DNA of 64,000 bases, taken from positions 46,659,218 to 46,723,217 of the forward strand of contig OY987263.1 in NCBI GenBank assembly GCA_963920665.1. Reading direction: 5' to 3'. The DNA comes from Straminergon stramineum. Taxonomy: Eukaryota; Streptophyta; Bryopsida; Hypnales; Calliergonaceae. The position numbers and the translations under genes were made by a program. Each line of letters opens with the position of its first letter. The stretch's first letter is position 1. This document shows, piece by piece, positions 30,547 through 43,072 of the stretch. The notes beneath the pieces were generated by a model, which saw nothing but the letters and a program-made list of their open reading frames with translations, was not told where the DNA came from and did not search any database.

Positions 30547-33500
30547 CTAAAATTCAGCAGAGTTTGGAGTCCTGGGAAAGGGAATGACATCGCGAATATT
30601 CTCGATTCCAGTTGCAAACTGCACCAGTCTCTCAAAACCCAACCCAAACCCTGCATGTGGAACTGAAAGAACACCACAAGTCCAGAGGGTTCAGAAAAGG
30701 TGCAAAATCAATAAAGAAGGACAACCACGCAATCTGGGAAGTTATATCAACAAGGCTTCAGGCAAGGGTTTTAGGCAAGGGTTTTTAGGGTTTAGGGTTT
30801 AGGGTTTAAGTTCTCCAAGAACTTACCAGAACCGTAACGCCGCAGATCAAGGTACCACCAGTAGCTCTCCTTGTTGAGTCCAAGCTCCTCAATCCGTCTC
30901 TCTAACACTTCTAGTCGCTCCTCACGTTGACTCCCACCTATTAGCTCTCCCACCTGAACGCACAAGCATTTCAAATATTTCATATGTCAACAGATATATA
31001 CTCTTATTCAAATTGATCTGAGCCTACCACAGTCCTCCCTGCATAAGTATTACCTCCTTATATGTCAATACTACAGAAGCGTTACAAGAAATCCTACTCT
31101 CGTCTAAAATAGACTGCCAACGTTTCTAAATATATTACAACGTGTTAAGTGTTTAAGCATTGACAGCCTTCTTTATGTCACTCCTCCCCTCCATTCTTTT
31201 GTTATTCTTATGTTAAAGTGACAATCATGGGTTCATTCATCCCCTCGTAAGCTTGAACTAGCATTCATCACGTGTTCTATTCGCGTGAATCAATGATCGT
31301 TTACCTCATAAAGGAGACCTCGGTAAAATAAGTATTAACTTCACAAGTATTTATGCATTGACACTTTATAAGTATTAGCATTTACCTAATCCCAAGTGAT
31401 ACCACTGATAAGAGGGTGGACAGTAATGCTTATGAAGATCATTAACAAAAAAACGAGGTCTACACCGTGACAGTTGCAAGGCAGTCCTCAACTATCTAGG
31501 ATATTGACAGAAACAAAGGGGAGGACATCAAACCCTGGGAACAAGCAGATCCATGGCTGCCACAGTTTTTCCATCTTCATTTTGTCTCATGTAGAAGGCC
31601 TTTATGTCCTGCTCCATAAGAAATTGAACAATAAGGAAGTCACACTTTGGAGCATGGACATCACAAAAGATGTGTAAACTGGCGAATAACAGCAGGTCTA
31701 TCAAAAGCACATGTCATTACTCGATTGTTAGGCATGAATCAAGTACTTACAAAGTTCAAAATTTCAGTTGGTCTATGAAAACAATACCTTCGGGTAATCA
31801 GAAACTATGACAGGGTTTCCACTGAAGGCCACTTCTGTGAGATAACGCTCATGTTCACTCTGCAAGTCAGCTCCCCATTTCACCTGCGAAGTCCTCACGC
31901 ACATTGCTTCAGTTGCATGCACCATCACTGCGTAATTTTAGAAGGCTTTCAAAAATGTATTCCCCGGTATCATTTTGAAGAGGAGTTTCCCAGCACCGGT
32001 CATGAGGTCTAACAGCACCTCTATTCATGTGAACAGGTTCACGTGCGCATTTTCAAAGGAAAAGGCAGTTGGACGAACCGGAAATTCAAATTTATTCTTT
32101 GCTTTCTGAAGAAGTTCAACTGCTTCGGTGTAGGTCACGTGCACAAAGGGTTTCTCCACGACATTCTGAGAAGACAGCATCACCGGCAGATTAGCATGCT
32201 TTCTGATCGTTGGTTTGCCTGACATGTCAAGTAATCAGAATTCTACATAATATAATATTTAAACATCAATGGGTCAGTTGGAACATACAGTGAGACGGGT
32301 GATGATACCCTGTTCCACCCACTTGTCGAAAAACTCCATGTCTTCCTTGCAATTTTCCAAGACATATCTCACCTGAGACATCCAACCACCGAGATGTGGG
32401 TTTTCTAGTGCCGAAAAACTGGTAAAAATGCTCAAATGCGCACAAAGCGGAATAAAATCCATGGACTAAATTATGAAGGAATAGTGGATGAAAAATTCTC
32501 AACTCTCGAGGTCTAGAATTACTAATTTGAAAGGAAAGATGTCAGCATGTATATCCCACTACAAGAAAACATGTCAAAGATAAACATACAATGTCGATGA
32601 GCGTAGGCATGTTTGACATACAACATACTGGAGATAAGCGGTGGCACATGCCATATCATCTTTCAAATCAGCAAATGCAAGCTCTGGTTCAATCATCTGA
32701 TAGACCCACACAGAAAAATCAATACCTCCAATAGATACACAAGATGCCTATCAAAAGGTTGCAAACATTGTCTAGAAAGAGAATACTAAAAAAAACAGAA
32801 GAAGCTTGGTACAGGAAACAGTAATATAATAACAGAAGCACAATGATATAGTTGGCATACCCAAAACTCAGCCAAATGTCTGGTAGTGTTTGAGTTTTCA
32901 GCTCGGAAAGTAGGTCCAAATGTATAGACCTGCAACATGTCAAGAAAAAGCTAGGAATGTTCAGTGAAAGAACACGGACAAGACATTAGCTAATTTGGTT
33001 GACTACAGGTTGAGGTGGGCATACGTCGCATAAAGCCGTTGCATAAGTCTCCCCATTGAGCTGTCCAGATACGGTGAGAAAAGCAGGCTTCCCAAAAAAG
33101 TCCTGCAGATCATGCCCTTTCCAGTTTCAGGTCTGCAGAGATAGATAGATGCCCATAATCACATACGACCCGATAGTACTCAAGGCAATTAGAGCAGAAA
33201 TCTAACTTATACGGCATTCTTCATACAAAGCCCATAAAATCAGATTGTAGAGACAGAAGAGAGTTCACATACCTGGGACCAATCAATCAGACCTTCCTTG
33301 GTACTGGGAATGTTTGACAGGGGTGTCTTTGGGTCCTCGTGTGAACTTGGAATCTGTAGTTCGATTAGCAAGTGCACAAGTATAAAAAAAAAGACTTATT
33401 AAGTTCCTCAATCTAGTTATATTCATGATGGAATGTTTGGCATAAAATCTCAAAAATAATAGTCACACATCAACAAAGCAACTTGCAGATCTCATGAGGA

Positions 33501-35643
33501 CTTTCTACAAGGAATATTTTACCAGAGTGGTGACACAGAACTGCTCTCCAGCTCCTTCACAATCAGATGCTGTAATGATGGGGCTAGCCACCCATACAAA
33601 ACCGTGCTCCTTGAAAAACTGATGAGTAGCAAACGCAAGAGCTGTTCGAACTCTAGCCACCTGCCACAAAGTAATAAGAACCGTCAATCCACCATATTAA
33701 ATTCACAATCCCAAAATTATACGCTCGATGCAAATCAAGTAGCTATTGTTAAACCCATGATACAAGTAACCGCTAATGGACCAAAAGGCTCAACTTGGGC
33801 CTCATGGTTTTTTAGCTGTTTAAAGTATGGGACCTTCTTTTGTCGAGTTTTTTTTGGATCAACCCATGCGATGTTCTTCACTAATTTAGATGATATAAAT
33901 CTTGGTCCTATCCAGATTATATTTTCACAATATGATCAATCAAATTGGCCATTCTAAAACCATGAGTCATCGGTCCTTCAGGGCTAACCAAATTTAGGAG
34001 TTTGTTTGCGAGGTCAGTGAGAACGTACTGCACCAAAAGTGTTGGTCCTAGGACGCAAATGGGCGACAGTCCGCAGGTACTCTCGGCTCAGTTTCTTCTT
34101 CTGAATTGGAAACGAGGCAGGATCGGTGCCTCCTACCTACAAACCACAAACAATGTAAGATTCAAGATAATATATTTCCTACGGAAGTTAACACCCAGTG
34201 TGGCAATACAGAGGAATAAGATGTGCACTGCTGGACAAAAGCAAGACGGGGCCTTGAGCATACCAGTGTGAGCTTTGAGGCCTTAAGCTCCACTTTCTGC
34301 TTTGCGCCTTGACTCTCCACAAGAACTCCTTCAATAGCCACTGAAGCACCCGTATTGACCAGACCTGCCTCAATCTGCCATCGCCTGCCCAATTTAATCA
34401 ATTGGACATCTAATAGCAATTTCGATAGATGCCACTACCCTCTGTGACACACCATAACCTAGTAGGCCTTGCCATTATCTCTTCCAATATACATGGTTGG
34501 CAAGTTGGGTGTAAGCATGACTTGGCTAAATGTCTACAGCCACTGATCTTTGAATGCAAATCGGGTAATCCAATGTCTCTCCAAGACTGCTCTATAGCAG
34601 TCCACTTTAAATGGTTGCTGAACAAATCGTGATACATTGAGTGATAGAAATTTGATCTCCTACATATTGGTTAAGGTGCTTAAAGTGACGAAAAGAGAAT
34701 CCTCCGCTTAAGAGTTTAACACAAGAACAGACATGTACCTTATCATAGCCTTCAACATCCGACCCCACAACTGCCTGAATGTTTGACACTGCTGATCCAT
34801 CATTCACCTGCAGCAAAGGACGGCAAACAGGAAATTTCATGCGGGTGCAGAGAGGTCCATCAAGAATGCAGAAATGTTAGCGAGATGACAAGAATGTGCA
34901 CATAAAATTGCACACCATAGGAAGCATGAAAAATAGCTTTCACAGCCCCAGGAACTTCAGACTTCGAAAAATCATCTCCAATTCACTAAGCATCCAGATT
35001 CTATGATTCCAATGCCACTGTGATCCGCTCCAATTTGCATTTCATCGAAAAAATGAACTCAGATGCTAGGTTCAGCACATGTCTCCACAGGAGCTCATAC
35101 TCTTCTGAAACGGTTGCTTGTTGATGATTGCTGGATGCGCCTCCAACCTCGCAACCGCAAGAAAAATTTCGCAATTCAAAAACACGCCATGGCATTACAG
35201 AGCTCTGAAATTTTACCGACCTCGATGAAGGTGAAGGTCTTCTGCATGCGGCAAGTGCGCACCCATCCTCGCACAAGCATGGTCTGCCCCACTTGTCCTA
35301 AACCCCCATCTTCACCACTTTTGATATCCGCAATTCGAAGCCTCTTTTGAAACTGAGGAATGGACGAAGTCACAGGCTCCTTCACCTCCACTTCCACCGC
35401 CGCGTTAGTGTCCATCACCTTCGCCATCACGCTGAGCTCGCGCCGCACAATTCCGCCAAAGCTCGTCCTCGACAGAACTCCAATGTGTCGCCCATTGGAG
35501 ACGCGCGAGAAGAACAAGGAAGAAGCCATGGAGAGCTCAGGGCGACGACGAGCAGCGAAGCGCAAGCTGCGAGGCAGCGAGGACATGAGCAGACAGGGGC
35601 AGCGAGTGCACAGGTGCGCGGTCCCTGTTACCGCGACCGCCAT
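30547..35643 (-). CDS. Organellar asparaginyl-tRNA synthetase (15 exons, 578 aa)
   Basis: Class II AsnRS that charges tRNA-Asn. Exons on the minus strand, all GT-AG: 35643-35221, 34807-34739, 34374-34264, 34136-34029, 33660-33523, 33353-33273, 33102-33025, 32929-32861, 32696-32622, 32372-32289, 32165-32079, 31883-31788, 31608-31534, 30953-30827, 30662-30547; total 1,737 bp. All introns except the last are phase 0. The first ~75 residues are Arg/Ser-rich and non-acidic, suiting a chloroplast/mitochondrial transit peptide. An OB-fold anticodon domain follows ([20 protein letters not shown]). Motif 1 is at ~252-267 ([16 protein letters not shown]), motif 2 at ~343-359 ([16 protein letters not shown]) and motif 3 at ~545-553 (GFGLGFERL). 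Length is close to the plant organellar enzyme (about 567 aa in Arabidopsis). ATG 35643 is chosen as the first Met giving a transit-like start. Nothing is broken. Confidence 0.95.
30784..30808 (+). repeat. Interstitial TTTAGGG repeat in AsnRS intron 14
   Basis: Three tandem TTTAGGG units plus TTTA, in plant telomere register, inside the last AsnRS intron close to its 5' splice site. Confidence 0.7.
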
Positions 35644-36763
35644 AGCTGAAAGCTCCAAATGCGAACCACCACAAAAGAGCAAACACACACCAAGAGCAGA
35701 AATTGAAAAAAATTCTAGCAGAAATTGAAAGAAATTTGTAACTAACTTAAGTTTTGAACCCAAGAGTGCCTGAAGAGATTGGAAAAGAACACTTTACACT
35801 TCCATGCGAACTGAATCACATCTGATATCTGGATGAGACTTGGATGATAAAGTTCCGGATGCTTTTTATGGTGGAAGATTGAGGAGGCTCTTATTTATTT
35901 TAGGTTTGGTTCTACTGGAGCTTTCTTGTCGATTGGAGGTTGGGGTTTTTAGGCAGAAGGCTCGAAGCAGCCGGTTGAGCAGGAGGTGACTGGTTTTTTT
36001 GCTTATTTGTCACTCTATTAATTCCGGTTTCATTAGATTTCTTCGGCTTGGAGTCAGACTTCCTCTTCTGAGTGTACGTCGCGAGAGTACAGAGGGTTAA
36101 TATTCTTGCAATTCTTCATGTAGCTGCATCAGCATATGGAGAGTGATTCATTTGATGAGGATCGCTGTAATGTGTAAGTGTATGTGTATTTTGGAGCTTC
36201 CGAAGATGGTTGACGAGGTTTCAAGTGCGTGTCGGGAGTTCCGCATCCCGTTTTAATCGGACAATCAATTTGCTCGGGAAATGTTTTCTTTGAGAGCCCT
36301 ACTTTTGGCTGTCTGGAAACGAACCGGCTTAGAGTACCTCGAATTGTTGTGCAGAGGGCCAACCTTGAAACTCCTTTAGTTTCGAATGGAGAATCAAATA
36401 AATTAGGGTTTTGTCATATTGATGTGTTCATCGTTGGTAGTGGAGACCGTGGGTCGAAATTGTGCTGCTGCAACTGCGGCTTCTGGTTATCTTCCAGCGG
36501 TATGTCACGACCCCCAACCACAGGCCTTGGTTTTGCAATTGCAACCCGTCTCTGTTTGAGGGCAATTGTTGAGCAGAGACATGAAATTGGGGCGTACTTT
36601 TTCTAGGTGAAAGTCTGTTGTGTTTGAGCTGTGTCACTTGATGCTTAAACCCTAAACCCAGAATGGTCCGTTCTTCGTTGTTTTTACAGGTTCACTCCGA
36701 AGCATCTCGGATGCCGCGGAGCCTGATTCATATTAGGGTTCAAAAGGGGGAACTGACGTGGAA
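35644..36763. promoter_or_regulatory. Shared intergenic region between divergent AsnRS and F-box genes
   Basis: The start codons of the two genes lie 1,120 bp apart, facing outwards, so both promoters and leaders lie here. On the F-box side, CTAGGTGAAAG near 36605 (donor-like) and TTTTTACAGGTTCAC near 36690 (acceptor-like) suggest a short 5'-leader intron. This is inferred from splice-site appearance only. Confidence 0.5.
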
Positions 36764-38077
36764 ATGAGCTTCACGCGCGAGGAGGTCGTTCAACTTGGGA
36801 ATGCTAGCGTAGAAGGAGAGGGCATAAATCTGGACGTGGAGACTGCGTGTGCCTTGCGGGAGAATCTGGATTATCGGCAGGCAGAATCCTCTTCCAGTGA
36901 TGGTATGACTTCCACTAGTGGCAGAGGATCCCAAAGAATGGCAATGGAGGGGCCAAGCCTCTGTGACCGCTGGAGTGCGCATCATTCCCAATCGATGAAC
37001 CCTGACTTGTGGAGCACTTTGCCCAGGGAGCTTTTGCAGTGCATATTTGCACGCCTGCCATTGTCTCAGATTATCCGCCTTCGATGTGTTTCCAAGGAAT
37101 GGTTGCGCACTGTCACAGAAGCTGACTCCGGAGCCGAATTCCGGCGGTCCCATGCTGAAGCCAATCCCAAGATGTTTGGATTGATCTACCAAACGTTGGA
37201 TCAAGACGACAGGACGTTTGGACTCGCATTGTGCGATGTCAGGTCCAATGAATGGTACAAGTTTGCCATCGACACACCCTACACTGAGCACAGTTTCATA
37301 ACAATGTGTGCCAGTGACGGAGGATTGGTATGCATCATTTCCAGAGTGAAAAGCAATGCTCCATTGCTCATAATTGTGTGCAATCCATTAACAAGACAGT
37401 GGAAAGCGCTTCCATCATTGAGTCCGATCCAGCCTCTGATGGTCCAACTGGTGATGAACCGCGACACCAAAGAGTACCAAGTGGTGGTTGTGTATTGCGA
37501 AGGTTATGTGAAAGCAAAGGTTTACAACTCTGCGACTGGAGAATGGCTGACAAGCTCAAGCACTGTTTTCCTCGGGTACCAATATCATTGGGCAGTTGAT
37601 GATGCGGTACTTGAATTTTCTCGCTATTGTCCTTGCGTATATGACTCTGACGGATTTAAGGCCGTGGACGGCACTCTTGTTGAAGGTGCATCTGTGAAGG
37701 GCCATGCTCTTGTGGGAGGCCATCTGTTTGTGCTGCACCAAGACTTGGGTGATAATAGAGAGGTTGGGGTGCCCCAGAAACGATACTTCATTTCGGAGTA
37801 CGTAAGGTGCAAGCTCAATTGGGTTCGAGTGAAGGATCACAGCTTGACGGATCTGAAATACTGTTCGCACAGTGAGCATTTCGACGAGTTTGATCTCTTT
37901 GGATGCAAAGGTTTTCTTTTGGTATGCAACTGCTGTGAGTCTTGTAACCTTGCTGAGGTTTACGACTTGTCTACAGGGAAATGGCATGTGATTCGCGACA
38001 TGCCGGTTTTAATACCGGCTGGTCTCGTAGTTTGGGACGGGGGGATGTGTGAGCTTCAATGGGATGCTGTTCCATAA
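36764..38077 (+). CDS. F-box protein with kelch/FBA-like C-terminal region (437 aa)
   Basis: Single-exon frame from ATG 36764. An 80-residue acidic, Ser-rich N-terminus precedes an F-box at ~82-113 (LWSTLPRELLQCIFARLPL, then RLRCVSKEW). The remainder has the repeating aromatic and small-residue pattern of plant F-box-associated or kelch-like propellers (NPLTRQWKALPSL, YNSATGEWL, YDLSTGKWHVI). Plant F-box proteins of this type bind SKP1 in SCF ubiquitin ligases and use the C-terminal propeller to choose targets; the target here is unknown. It is head to head with the organellar AsnRS gene. The frame is clean. An in-frame GTG two codons upstream is not favoured as the start. Confidence 0.88.
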   Translation: MSFTREEVVQLGNASVEGEGINLDVETACALRENLDYRQAESSSSDGMTSTSGRGSQRMAMEGPSLCDRWSAHHSQSMNPDLWSTLPRELLQCIFARLPLSQIIRLRCVSKEWLRTVTEADSGAEFRRSHAEANPKMFGLIYQTLDQDDRTFGLALCDVRSNEWYKFAIDTPYTEHSFITMCASDGGLVCIISRVKSNAPLLIIVCNPLTRQWKALPSLSPIQPLMVQLVMNRDTKEYQVVVVYCEGYVKAKVYNSATGEWLTSSSTVFLGYQYHWAVDDAVLEFSRYCPCVYDSDGFKAVDGTLVEGASVKGHALVGGHLFVLHQDLGDNREVGVPQKRYFISEYVRCKLNWVRVKDHSLTDLKYCSHSEHFDEFDLFGCKGFLLVCNCCESCNLAEVYDLSTGKWHVIRDMPVLIPAGLVVWDGGMCELQWDAVP

Positions 38078-39444
38078 AATGGTTCACACTTTACCAAATG
38101 TGCAGAGCGGAGAAGCCTAGCTTTGAGGAGATCAGGTCTGGGTTCGGCTGAAGTAGAGGATACTGTTTGCGGCACTTCAACCCTGTGGCCATGCTGACAA
38201 AGCTCAAAATCCTTCACTCTGTATGCTTCATTTCCCCGCTATATAAATGATTTAAAAAGAAATTGACCTTGTATTTTCAGAGATGAAATCATATGTCTTG
38301 CAGAAGAATTCAGATTTTCTTACGGACTCTCCTTGTGCCATATGGCGAATGAGTGAACAGCAATTCGCAGAGGGTTTGGGATGCTGCAGAGTGCAGAGAA
38401 TATTGGCGCCGACATATTTCTGTGGAGATGCTGGAGATGCTCATGTTTGGCGGGGCAAGGAAAATTTGAGGGGTGGATCCACCCTTAAATCCTTAATTGG
38501 TCACTTTTTCATCTATTACCTGGAAATGTCAGGGTTTTAGTTGCTTTCAGTTTCTATGAAATGTCTTACTGACAGATGAATGAGATGGTTAATTATTCGT
38601 AACTTATTATCATAGAATCAAGCTTCACATTCACACTCAGTATTTCTCTATAAATTTAGATAAAAATGCAGCTTCCGATATTTTAAGTAGACAAAGGCAT
38701 ATATCTACTGTAGTTCACAAGTTTTGGCTAAATTTTGAATTTATTGTAATAATTTGAACCAATTGTTCAAGAAATTCATGTTAATTACAAAATATGCTAA
38801 GATATTTGATTTATTTACCTGAGTCGAATTGACAATGATCATCATCAATGTCAATGAAAATCGTTTGTGCCACTAAAATTAGTAAAAAACTAGTCTCGTA
38901 CATCTAAGATAGGGTTGGTACATTGGTGCCAAATAATTAACTAAGGTTAGAAAAGGTAGATTCAATGCTATGAAATTTCATTTAAAAAAATTTGACATTA
39001 AATTCAGTAAAATCAAAATATTTGGAATAAATCTCACATAGCTTTGAAAGCCACTTAAGACTTCTTGCCTTGTGAGACTAGAGATCAAAGGGGAGTTATA
39101 TGGTACTCATACAAGTTAGCAATTGTATTGCCATGTAAACTTGTTGGATGGAGAGAGATCAATTTGATACATATTGATTCCCTTCAAAGTTGATCAATTT
39201 CTACCAATGGGGTTGTTTAGTAACTTGGATGAAATATGAAATCCTCCTTCTTTGTTCATCTAAGTTGGCACATCAATTGGTAGGATCTTTTTGTTTTCTA
39301 GTGTGTTTTTTGCTCATTGGTCTCATATTACAATAGGCCTTTAGTTTATAAGTGTAGAAGTGAGCAAACAAGATCTTTATTCATGAGAGTAGGTGGAGGT
39401 AAAACATTTCATACGGGATATCTAAATTAGGATTAGTGAGATAT
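38078..39444. other. 3' flank of the F-box gene and AT-rich spacer
   Basis: The first 500 bp have a gene-like composition and may be 3' untranslated region. A short frame at 38283-38540 has no recognisable content. The rest is AT-rich with nothing seen. Confidence 0.4.
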
Positions 39445-40600
39445 ATTGCTTATAGTTAAATCAAAACTAGAAATTGTGTTTAAAGGAGGATTTTAAACCT
39501 CATTTAGGTAGCATAAAATTTTTTTTTTCGAAAACTTTGACCTAAGTTAATGTAGAGAATCAAGCTAAATTTCATCTTTAAAAAGGTTGTTGCAAGAAAC
39601 ATTTATTATTTGGGGCTCAAAAGAGCTTTAGTACTAGTGTATTGTGATATGTTGTGATAACAAATTTGAAAATGAAACAAAATATGGATAATTTATAAAG
39701 CATTAGAATAGAATGTCTCTAAAAATTCAAAACTAGAAAATTCATGTACAAAAAAAGTAAGATGAAAAATGTCAAGAAAATAGATACTGTAATGTTTGGT
39801 TTTTGAAAAATAGTAAATAAACTTCAACAATTCAAAATTCAAAAATAAAAATATTCCTTATTTGATGTTCTTTTTCAACCACTTTCATTTTTGAGAAAAA
39901 AAATTGTGTTCTCTACATATGCATAAAGGTAGAGCACTTTGAACACATATGGAAGGTGGATACTTCACTATTTTCAAAAAATCTCTTTTTACTCTTGCAT
40001 AATTTAGAAGGGGTCCTTCTATACCAGTTTATAGCTTCAAATTTTTTACTTTTGAGTCAGAAATTGTACTAATCCACCCACCTCCAAAAAATGGCCAAGG
40101 TAGACATTCAATCAGGGGCTATTTCAAAATAGTAAATTTTTTTTTAAATGCAAAAAAATTAAGAAAAGTCTACAACTTCTATATATACTTTCACTTCAAA
40201 TTTCATGCAAGACTAACATATGATACAAAAGTTATGAGCAAAAGAACGCTTATCTGAAGCGAAAGAGACAAAAAATAGGACAAGTGTTTCTTACAATCAT
40301 CCAAAAATATATTTGAGATTTTGAGTTTCTAATCAAAAGTTATAGACAAAGTTCATAGTGGGATTGGAAGGGACATTTTCATTGATGTTTTCAAATATCC
40401 TCTCTAAATTCTATCCATAACTATTTGGGGAGTCTCAAAATCACAAACAAGTTTTGGAATATGAAATTTATATTGTTTTACCAACTTTTCTTCAGTAAAA
40501 GCTTTCTGAAAAAAGTTTTTCAACTATGTGAAAATGAGGTTGGAATTTCTATTTTGAACACAATTCCTATGTTTTGATAATGAGCAGTCAAGCTCTCTTC
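39445..40600. mobile_element. Element with long (~130 bp) inverted termini
   Basis: The left end (AAATTGTGTT, then CCTCATTTAGGTAGCATAAAA, then GAAAACTTTGA) and the inverse of the right end (GGAATTGTGTTC, CCAACCTCATTTTCACATAG, GAAAAACTTT) match imperfectly over about 130 bp. The same terminal sequence forms the arms of the hairpin at 44483-44912. No coding capacity is seen. Exact ends are uncertain by some 10-20 bp. Confidence 0.5.
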
Positions 40601-42233
40601 TTCAAATTATCTCTTACCCTTTGAAAATTCGTGATACACAATGGATTTCATTGTAGAAACAACCTCTCTACATACTTGTCAATAAATGTCAATGAAATAA
40701 ATCCTTTCTTTTCGCTATCAAAAAATTGTCTTGATGGTAGATGGTCAAATAATATATTAGTTTTGGTAGTAGTAAATACCTGTCATTGCACTAGACTTTA
40801 AACTGTATTTTTGACTGTATTTGGAGACTTTTCTTACTAACAATGGATGGGAGTTCTTTTCAACAACTTGTTCATTTAATTCTTGATGACTTTGACAATC
40901 TTTCTTGATTATTTTTTTCAACTTTCTTTAAAATAATTATTCTTTGTCAATCCTAACCTACAACAATGACAATCTATAGTAATTGGTGCTAAATTTATAA
41001 TTATTGAAAATTGTTTGATTTAAAGTTTAGGAAAAAATTCAAAATGAAATGAACATTAGGTTTTGTAAATTATACTTTGTTAGTTAGAATCAATTGTAAA
41101 AGATCATTTTGTTAGCCTCACAAAAATCCTTCCTAAAATCTACTAATATTCTAATTGATTCAAAATAATTCTTATAAAAAAATGGACGAAGGTAGGTAAA
41201 ATTAGTGCAGTTGGATTAAAGTATGAGTAATTGTTTGTCAAAACAAATAAGTAAAATGTAAGAGGCAAAAGATTGCACATCTATAATTGACCCTCGACAA
41301 AATTATTTATATTTGTCCAACATTCTACCCTCTATATATTTTACTTATGCAAATAAGAATGCAATTGGATTGAAGATCCATTATGGACTAGATAATGCAA
41401 AAACAAAGCCTCATTATGAGAATTAATGTGCAAAGCCTCAAAAGAGGGACAATCTCATAAGGTAGCTTTATCTAATATCAACTCCTAGCCCAATACCATC
41501 CAAATATATGACCTTCATTGATTCTAGAGTGAGAATGTAAAACAACAATACATGTCTTAATGTGAAGTTAAGGCATGCATTCTAGAATCAATGAGGATCT
41601 TAGAATATCTGCACTATGGATTAACTACCATAGCTGAGACGCTATAGACCAAGCCTCAGAACCAAAACAATCTACATTGTCACTCGGGGTATGGTTTCCA
41701 AAGCATTAGATGTGCTACATTTTTCCGAATTACCTCAACTTGGAGTAGATGAAGAAGTTTTAGTTGGAGCCTACAGTTGACCAATTTTCATATTTTTTTC
41801 ATTATTTTTTGGATGAGATGCCAATTTTCATAATGATAGGGCAATAAATAAGGAAAAAGGAATTACTTTGCTTTATCTTGACTAAGCTTAGAGCTCCAAA
41901 TTTGGAAGTGAAGTGAATGCAAATCATTTACAATTATAATGAGCTACAAGAAATGGCGGAGAGACAAATATGCTTGCATCCTAGTCCACATTGAGAGGGG
42001 GAACTCACCAAGCTTTGGATTGTCGCTTTTACCATGGGGATTTGATCTCCTTATAGTGGCAATGTTCTTACATTTGGATGACATTAAAGTAGGGGTTGAT
42101 ATTGGATAAAACACCCTCACTAATAGCACTTTGCTTCTACATCACCTACTTTACAACCTCAATCAGTACTCATGATATTTTTTGAGTTCTACCATCTATT
42201 TTCCCTCAATTCCTACAGTGAACCATTTTTTCC
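40601..42233. other. AT-rich spacer, nothing recognised
   Basis: No gene or structured repeat. Around 41460-41600 a short near-inverted segment (ATTCTAGAGTGAGAATG / GCATTCTAGAATCAATGAGG) hints at a decayed element. Confidence 0.35.
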
Positions 42234-42425
42234 TACATTGAATAGGGGTATGAAGGGGATCCATACTAATTAATCGACATTCCACACTATATAAATATCT
42301 ACATGTGTTGTACATCAGTAGTTATTGAAGTGTGCGGATGATGTACATCATGTTTCAAACATCTACAAATTTCAAGAATCAATCCCTTTAATTTTTTTGG
42401 TCCCCTTATACCCCTATTCAGTGTA
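42234..42425. mobile_element. MITE, TACA(C/T)TGAATAGGGG family (copy 2)
   Basis: 192 bp. Termini are TACATTGAATAGGGGTAT and ATACCCCTATTCAGTGTA, and the interior is nearly the same as copies 1 and 3. It lacks about 15 bp of GC-rich sequence near the left end that copy 1 carries. Confidence 0.75.
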
Positions 42426-43072
42426 ATACTAAATTATGTTCTTTTTTTATTTTTTGACTCAAAAACAAAAATTTTACAGATTTTTTCATTAAGTTTTTTC
42501 CAATGGCAACCGATACCCCTGGACCCCCATTCTACCAGCTACCAATGAACAAACCGACGATTCTCCCCAAACATTGAAGTTGCCTTCAATGATGTCGAAT
42601 GGTTGGATCTTTTTTCAATGCAGGATCTAGGGAGAAGGCATCCCAATGGTAAAAGGCAACCCCACGTTATGGGAAAGAACATGCCTCCACTGCACTCCTC
42701 TTGCAACGAGAGGCTCCCATCTCCCCCCACCCCCACCCCCACCCCCACCCCAAATGCAGTGCAATGCAGTGGCATGGGCTCCATTGATGTTATGGTGGGC
42801 ACCCCTGTACTTCCCCTTTCCCAGTCCAGAATTCCAGATATCCAATGCAATGATCACCAAGCCATCGTGCAGCCTATAAGAGGAGAGGAACTTGGGGCCT
42901 TCATCACCAGACCTGCCTGCTGCTTTCTGACGGAGCTCTGTACAGTACTGTACTGACTGACTGACTACTTGTGAGTGGTGCCAGGAAATCTTGTCAGTGG
43001 CCAGTGGCGCAGCTGGAGGCGTGATGGGAGCAACCAACGCACAGGGATGGGAAAAGCTACAGTACAAACTTA
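42426..43072. other. Spacer with CCCCCA simple repeat
   Basis: Contains a CCCCCA tandem repeat at about 42723-42752 and an ACTG-type repeat near 42945-42965. No gene is seen; reading frames over the simple repeat are artefacts of its composition. Confidence 0.5.
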
